From Candidatus Melainabacteria bacterium (GTDB lineage Bacteria > Cyanobacteriota > Vampirovibrionia > Obscuribacterales > Obscuribacteraceae), in the NCBI GenBank assembly GCA_003963305.1, contig RXJR01000021.1, positions 102,001-166,000 of the forward strand: a DNA stretch of 64,000 nucleotides. Reading direction: 5' to 3'. The notes beneath the pieces are model-generated. The model saw only the letters and a program-made list of their open reading frames with translations. It was not told the origin of the DNA and made no database searches. Every line of letters begins with the position of its first letter. Position 1 is the stretch's first letter. This document shows, piece by piece, positions 61,129 through 64,000 of the stretch. Position numbers and translations under genes: made by a program.

Positions 61129-61994
61129 TGAATATGACGATGCTCAAACAAGCGATAAACAAATCATTCTCGCAACAAGCGCCCTCCTACGCCTTGCATG
61201 CTGATGCGCAAAAGAGAAGCGCTGATCTTTTAGCTCAATTCATCAGAGAAAGAATGTCCGACCTCCCGCACGGCGAGATCCTCGAGATAGGCTGCGGCAC
61301 GGGAATATTCACCACCCACCTGCTGTCACTATTTGGAGAGGAAAACATAGCCGTCAGCGATGCATCCGCAGCAATGCTTCGCCAGTGCGAAGAGGCTATA
61401 GCGCCAGTACCAGCACGAGTCAAATTGCTGACGCTGGATGCCGAGAATGCAGCAGTCGGCACGAGAAATTACTCCTTGATAGTATCGTCATTTAGCTTGC
61501 AATGGATGTCTGACTTCTTCGCCGCATTGCAACACCTGCTTGCACAACTGAAACCAGATGGCGAGCTGATCTTTTCGATTCCCCTGAATGGTAGCTTCAG
61601 AGAGTGGCGAGAGCAGTGCGCCCAAGCTGGTATTCCCTTCACCGCAAACAGATTACCGGACAGGATTGAGTTGACCGACTGGTGCAGAAGACAGGCTCTG
61701 ACGCTCGACTGGGAGCAACACCCCGTTGTCTGCAAATACAACTCCAGTCTGGAATTTTTCCGCTCTTTGAAGAGAGTCGGAGCATCGGTAAACACAAACG
61801 GCGATTTACTGAAACCAAGCCAATTGAGAGAACTGATACGTACCTGGGACGAAGCGAACCAGGTCTGTTCAGGTTCAGCTTCAGCTTCAGCTTCAGGTTC
61901 TGCTTCAAGTTCTGATTCAGGTTCTGATGCGGATCGCATCGCTATCACCTATCAAGTGCTCTGCGCGCGAATCAGCCGGAGGTACGACAGATGA
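61128..61994 (+). CDS. bioC: Malonyl-ACP O-methyltransferase
   Basis: SAM-dependent methyltransferase that masks malonyl-ACP as a methyl ester to start pimelate synthesis in the fatty-acid pathway. 288 residues from ATG 61128, which shares one base with the previous stop (TGATG); a longer frame exists but is not supported. SAM motif ILEIGCGTGIFTTHLL, then VSSFSLQWMSDFFAAL and GELIFSIPLNGSF, follow BioC. Near the C-terminus a Ser/Gly/Ala-rich segment (residues 248-268, from a hexanucleotide repeat) interrupts the sequence, an unusual feature. The stop overlaps bioD (ATGA). Confidence 0.93.
   Translation: MNMTMLKQAINKSFSQQAPSYALHADAQKRSADLLAQFIRERMSDLPHGEILEIGCGTGIFTTHLLSLFGEENIAVSDASAAMLRQCEEAIAPVPARVKLLTLDAENAAVGTRNYSLIVSSFSLQWMSDFFAALQHLLAQLKPDGELIFSIPLNGSFREWREQCAQAGIPFTANRLPDRIELTDWCRRQALTLDWEQHPVVCKYNSSLEFFRSLKRVGASVNTNGDLLKPSQLRELIRTWDEANQVCSGSASASASGSASSSDSGSDADRIAITYQVLCARISRRYDR
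61868..61927 (+). repeat. Ten-unit TTCNNN hexanucleotide repeat in bioC
   Basis: Ten contiguous hexamers beginning TTC (TTCAGG, three TTCAGC, TTCAGG, TTCTGC, TTCAAG, TTCTGA, TTCAGG, TTCTGA) encode a Ser-Gly/Ala/Asp run. Being multiples of six they change length without a frameshift. Confidence 0.85.
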
Positions 61995-62665
61995 TTTCAC
62001 TGCCGGATGCTTTCTTTATCACCGGAACGGGAACTGATGTCGGCAAAACCGTAGTCTCGGGCGTCTTGCTAACGGGTCTGGAAGCGAAATACTGGAAGCC
62101 TATTCAGTCAGGGGAACCAACCGACACCAACTTCCTCAAACAAATCACCGAACTTCCGGAAGGAAGTTTCTACGTCGAGCGGCACAAGTTCAGTCAACCC
62201 GTGTCACCACATCTGGCATCAAGCTTGAGTGGCACAAGAATCGAATTGACCGATTTCGAATTGCCGCAGCACGAGGATTGTCACTTGATTGTGGAGGGAG
62301 CAGGCGGTCTTCTCGTTCCCATCAACGACAAAGATTTGATGATCGACCTGATCGAATATCTGAAACTGCCGGTTGTACTCGTTGCGCTGAGCGGACTCGG
62401 AACAATCAACCACACACTCTTGTCCATTAACGCATTGAATGCCCGCCGGATACCTATCCTCGGAGTCGTCATGAATGGCGAGGCCAATCAATCTAATCGT
62501 GAAGCGATAGAAAATTTTGGCAGAGTTCCAGTTATCGCCCAGTGCGAACGCCTGCCTGAGCTAAACAAAGCCGGTCTAACAAAAGCATTTCGAGAATATT
62601 TCTCGCCTCGAACATGCCGCCATCTATGGAGAAGAAGAACCCTGGTGCACCGCTCTGATGACTAA
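61991..62665 (+). CDS. bioD: ATP-dependent dethiobiotin synthetase
   Basis: Closes the ureido ring of dethiobiotin from DAPA, CO2 and ATP. 224 residues, the usual length. P-loop FFITGTGTDVGKTVVSG, substrate block YWKPIQSGEPTDT, acidic VEGAGGLLVPI and LPVVLVALSGLGTINHTLLS. The C-terminal 20 residues (Cys/Arg-rich) are unlike the family and reach into the overlap with bioA, perhaps a recent extension. Start codon overlaps the bioC stop (ATGA); end overlaps bioA by 8 nt. Confidence 0.95.
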   Translation: MISLPDAFFITGTGTDVGKTVVSGVLLTGLEAKYWKPIQSGEPTDTNFLKQITELPEGSFYVERHKFSQPVSPHLASSLSGTRIELTDFELPQHEDCHLIVEGAGGLLVPINDKDLMIDLIEYLKLPVVLVALSGLGTINHTLLSINALNARRIPILGVVMNGEANQSNREAIENFGRVPVIAQCERLPELNKAGLTKAFREYFSPRTCRHLWRRRTLVHRSDD

Positions 62666-63944
62666 CTATTCGCCAATCTGGCGACCATTCACTCAAATGA
62701 AAACGGCACCCGAGCCCTTGAAAGTAGTGCGCGGGCACGGCGCGATTTTGAAACTCGAAGATGGAACAGAAATTATCGATTGCATATCAAGCTGGTGGGT
62801 GAACATCCACGGACACAGCAATCCCGATATAGCAAAAGCGATTTACGAACAGGCTATCCACCTGGAACACGTCATGTTTGCCGGATTCACGCATGATGCC
62901 GCCGAGGTGCTGGCAGCCAGGTTGCTTCCCCACTTCCCCGCGTCACTGCGCAAAATCTTCTACTCAGATAATGGCTCAACAGCAGTCGAAGTAGCTCTAA
63001 AAATGGCTTACCAGTACTGGTACAACAAAGGACAAGCAGATCGCGACAGATTCATCGGCTTTGAAGGCGGCTATCACGGCGACACTGTTGGTGCCATGTC
63101 GATTGCCGGAAGCTCTCCATTCTGGCAAAGATATAAGCGCATGATGCCTGAATTCGATGCGGTTTCGTACCCATTGCGTTGCGACGACAAAGCAAAAACC
63201 GAAGAGAATGAAGCCGATACCATCAAGCAATTGAAAAAACTGGTCAGCTCAAAGAAGAAGAAATATGCGGCAATTTGTATAGAGCCGCTTGTACAGGGCG
63301 CTGGCGGTATGCGAATGTGTTCTGAGGAATTTCTCGTCAAGTTGCAAAAATTCTGCCGCGAGAACGACCTGCTTTTGATATTTGATGAAGTGATGACCGG
63401 TTTCGGACGCACAGGCGATTGGTTCGCCGCCAAGAAAGCCAATGTAGAACCGGATATCATGTGCGTTTCCAAGGGAATCACAGGAGGGTTCTTGCCTCTT
63501 GCCGTGACCGCTTGCGCAGAACGAATTTACGAATCATTCCTCTCAGACGATCCTCAAGACATGTTTGCCCACGGACACTCGTACACGGCCAATCCTATCG
63601 CCTGCGCAGCCGCAATAAAATCGCTCGAACTGCTCGAAGCCGACACCCGTCCCTTTACAGAAATGGAAAGTAAGCACAGAGGTTATGCCGGCGAATTTCT
63701 CAGCAGCATCAAAACGATCAGTAACTTGAGATATTGCGGCACAATCGTCGCATTCGAAGTGGAGGGAGGCGGCAAAAACAACTATTACAACGAATTAGGT
63801 CCATTGCTAAAGCAGAAGTTTCTCGAAGAAGGTCTTCTAATTCGCCCACTCGGCAACACAGTTTATCTGATGCCACCATATTGCATAACGGAAAATCTCA
63901 GTTTCATTTACTACAAAATCGCCAAAGTAATCAATTCGCTATAG
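62658..63944 (+). CDS. bioA: Adenosylmethionine-8-amino-7-oxononanoate aminotransferase
   Basis: Class III PLP aminotransferase making DAPA from KAPA with SAM as amino donor. 428 residues. Signatures: IWRPFTQMK near the start (the SAM/KAPA-binding WxPxTQ stretch), CISSWWVNIHGHSNP, FYSDNGSTAVEVALKMA, FEGGYHGDTVGAMS, IFDEVMTGFGRTG, and the PLP lysine in MCVSKGITGGFLPLA. Starts within bioD (8-nt overlap) and ends 23 nt before the next gene. Confidence 0.95.
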   Translation: MTNYSPIWRPFTQMKTAPEPLKVVRGHGAILKLEDGTEIIDCISSWWVNIHGHSNPDIAKAIYEQAIHLEHVMFAGFTHDAAEVLAARLLPHFPASLRKIFYSDNGSTAVEVALKMAYQYWYNKGQADRDRFIGFEGGYHGDTVGAMSIAGSSPFWQRYKRMMPEFDAVSYPLRCDDKAKTEENEADTIKQLKKLVSSKKKKYAAICIEPLVQGAGGMRMCSEEFLVKLQKFCRENDLLLIFDEVMTGFGRTGDWFAAKKANVEPDIMCVSKGITGGFLPLAVTACAERIYESFLSDDPQDMFAHGHSYTANPIACAAAIKSLELLEADTRPFTEMESKHRGYAGEFLSSIKTISNLRYCGTIVAFEVEGGGKNNYYNELGPLLKQKFLEEGLLIRPLGNTVYLMPPYCITENLSFIYYKIAKVINSL

Positions 63945-63967
63945 CCACGCACAGGAAAGGAAAGAAA

Positions 63968-64000
63968 ATGTCAGAAGCATGCTGCTCAACGACCGCAACA
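63968..64000 (+). CDS. Start of a further gene in the bio operon (5' end only)
   Basis: ATG 63968 is preceded by AGGAAAGGAAAG. Eleven codons are visible, with two Cys after M-S-E-A. By operon logic this could be bioB (biotin synthase), the only missing step, but too little sequence is present to say so. Confidence 0.4.
   Translation, partial: MSEACCSTTAT

Noticed and set aside
1-64000. CRISPR array, prophage or insertion sequence
   Set aside because: No spaced direct repeats, transposase, integrase or phage structural genes seen; the only tandem arrays are coding repeats and one 14-bp minisatellite.

Overview
The window looks like chromosome of a diderm, non-phage bacterium of roughly 50% GC. 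It carries no insertion sequence, integrase, prophage or CRISPR array that I can see. From recall only, the tig-clpP-clpX order plus several very large glycine-rich, HD, LRR and YD-like proteins suggest a non-photosynthetic cyanobacterial relative (Vampirovibrionia/'Melainabacteria', Obscuribacter-like). That placement is an inference and was not tested.

Layout. 0-9 kb: the end of an unknown gene, thrS with a clear terminator, a secreted 17-residue repeat protein, a leftward group (membrane TPR protein, amidohydrolase with an apparent AUA start, secreted HEAT and TPR proteins), a pilin/TadE-like protein and a SpoIIE-type phosphatase. 9-16 kb: a 1286-residue HD-domain protein, then the methionine-salvage operon mtnB-mtnD-mtnC, which converges on a probable pseudokinase. 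16-30 kb: an SGNH esterase plus MBOAT acyltransferase pair (surface O-acylation), a small secreted His-tailed protein, an FAD oxidase with a membrane partner, dxr, upp, a Q/G/N-rich protein, dodecin and a second SGNH protein. 30-34 kb: a leftward catabolic operon of class III aminotransferase, aldehyde dehydrogenase and acyl-CoA dehydrogenase. 34-43 kb: lon, clpX, clpP and tig (proteostasis), a membrane protein, tRNA-Gly(GCC), a Gfo/Idh oxidoreductase and HU. 43-45 kb: alr and nadD.

45.4-58.4 kb is the most unusual stretch. A 3050-residue protein combines YD-like W/DG repeats, about nine alpha-helical repeats that resemble annexin repeats at both ends, a hydrophobic glycine-rich centre, a transglutaminase-like Cys-His-Asp domain and an unrecognised C-terminus. 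It overlaps by 4 nt a leucine-rich-repeat protein. That is followed by a protein with the same glycine-rich N-terminal module as the 9.1 kb HD protein, an HExxH zincin-like motif and a related LRR tail. I read this as a candidate effector or surface system built from exchangeable modules. Function is not demonstrated.

58.4-64 kb: yqeK followed by a tightly overlapped biotin operon, bioF-bioH-like-bioC-bioD-bioA, and the start of another gene (perhaps bioB) cut by the window edge. Many start codons here are TTG or GTG, and several starts were shifted from the longest reading frame using Shine-Dalgarno (SD) spacing and family N-termini.
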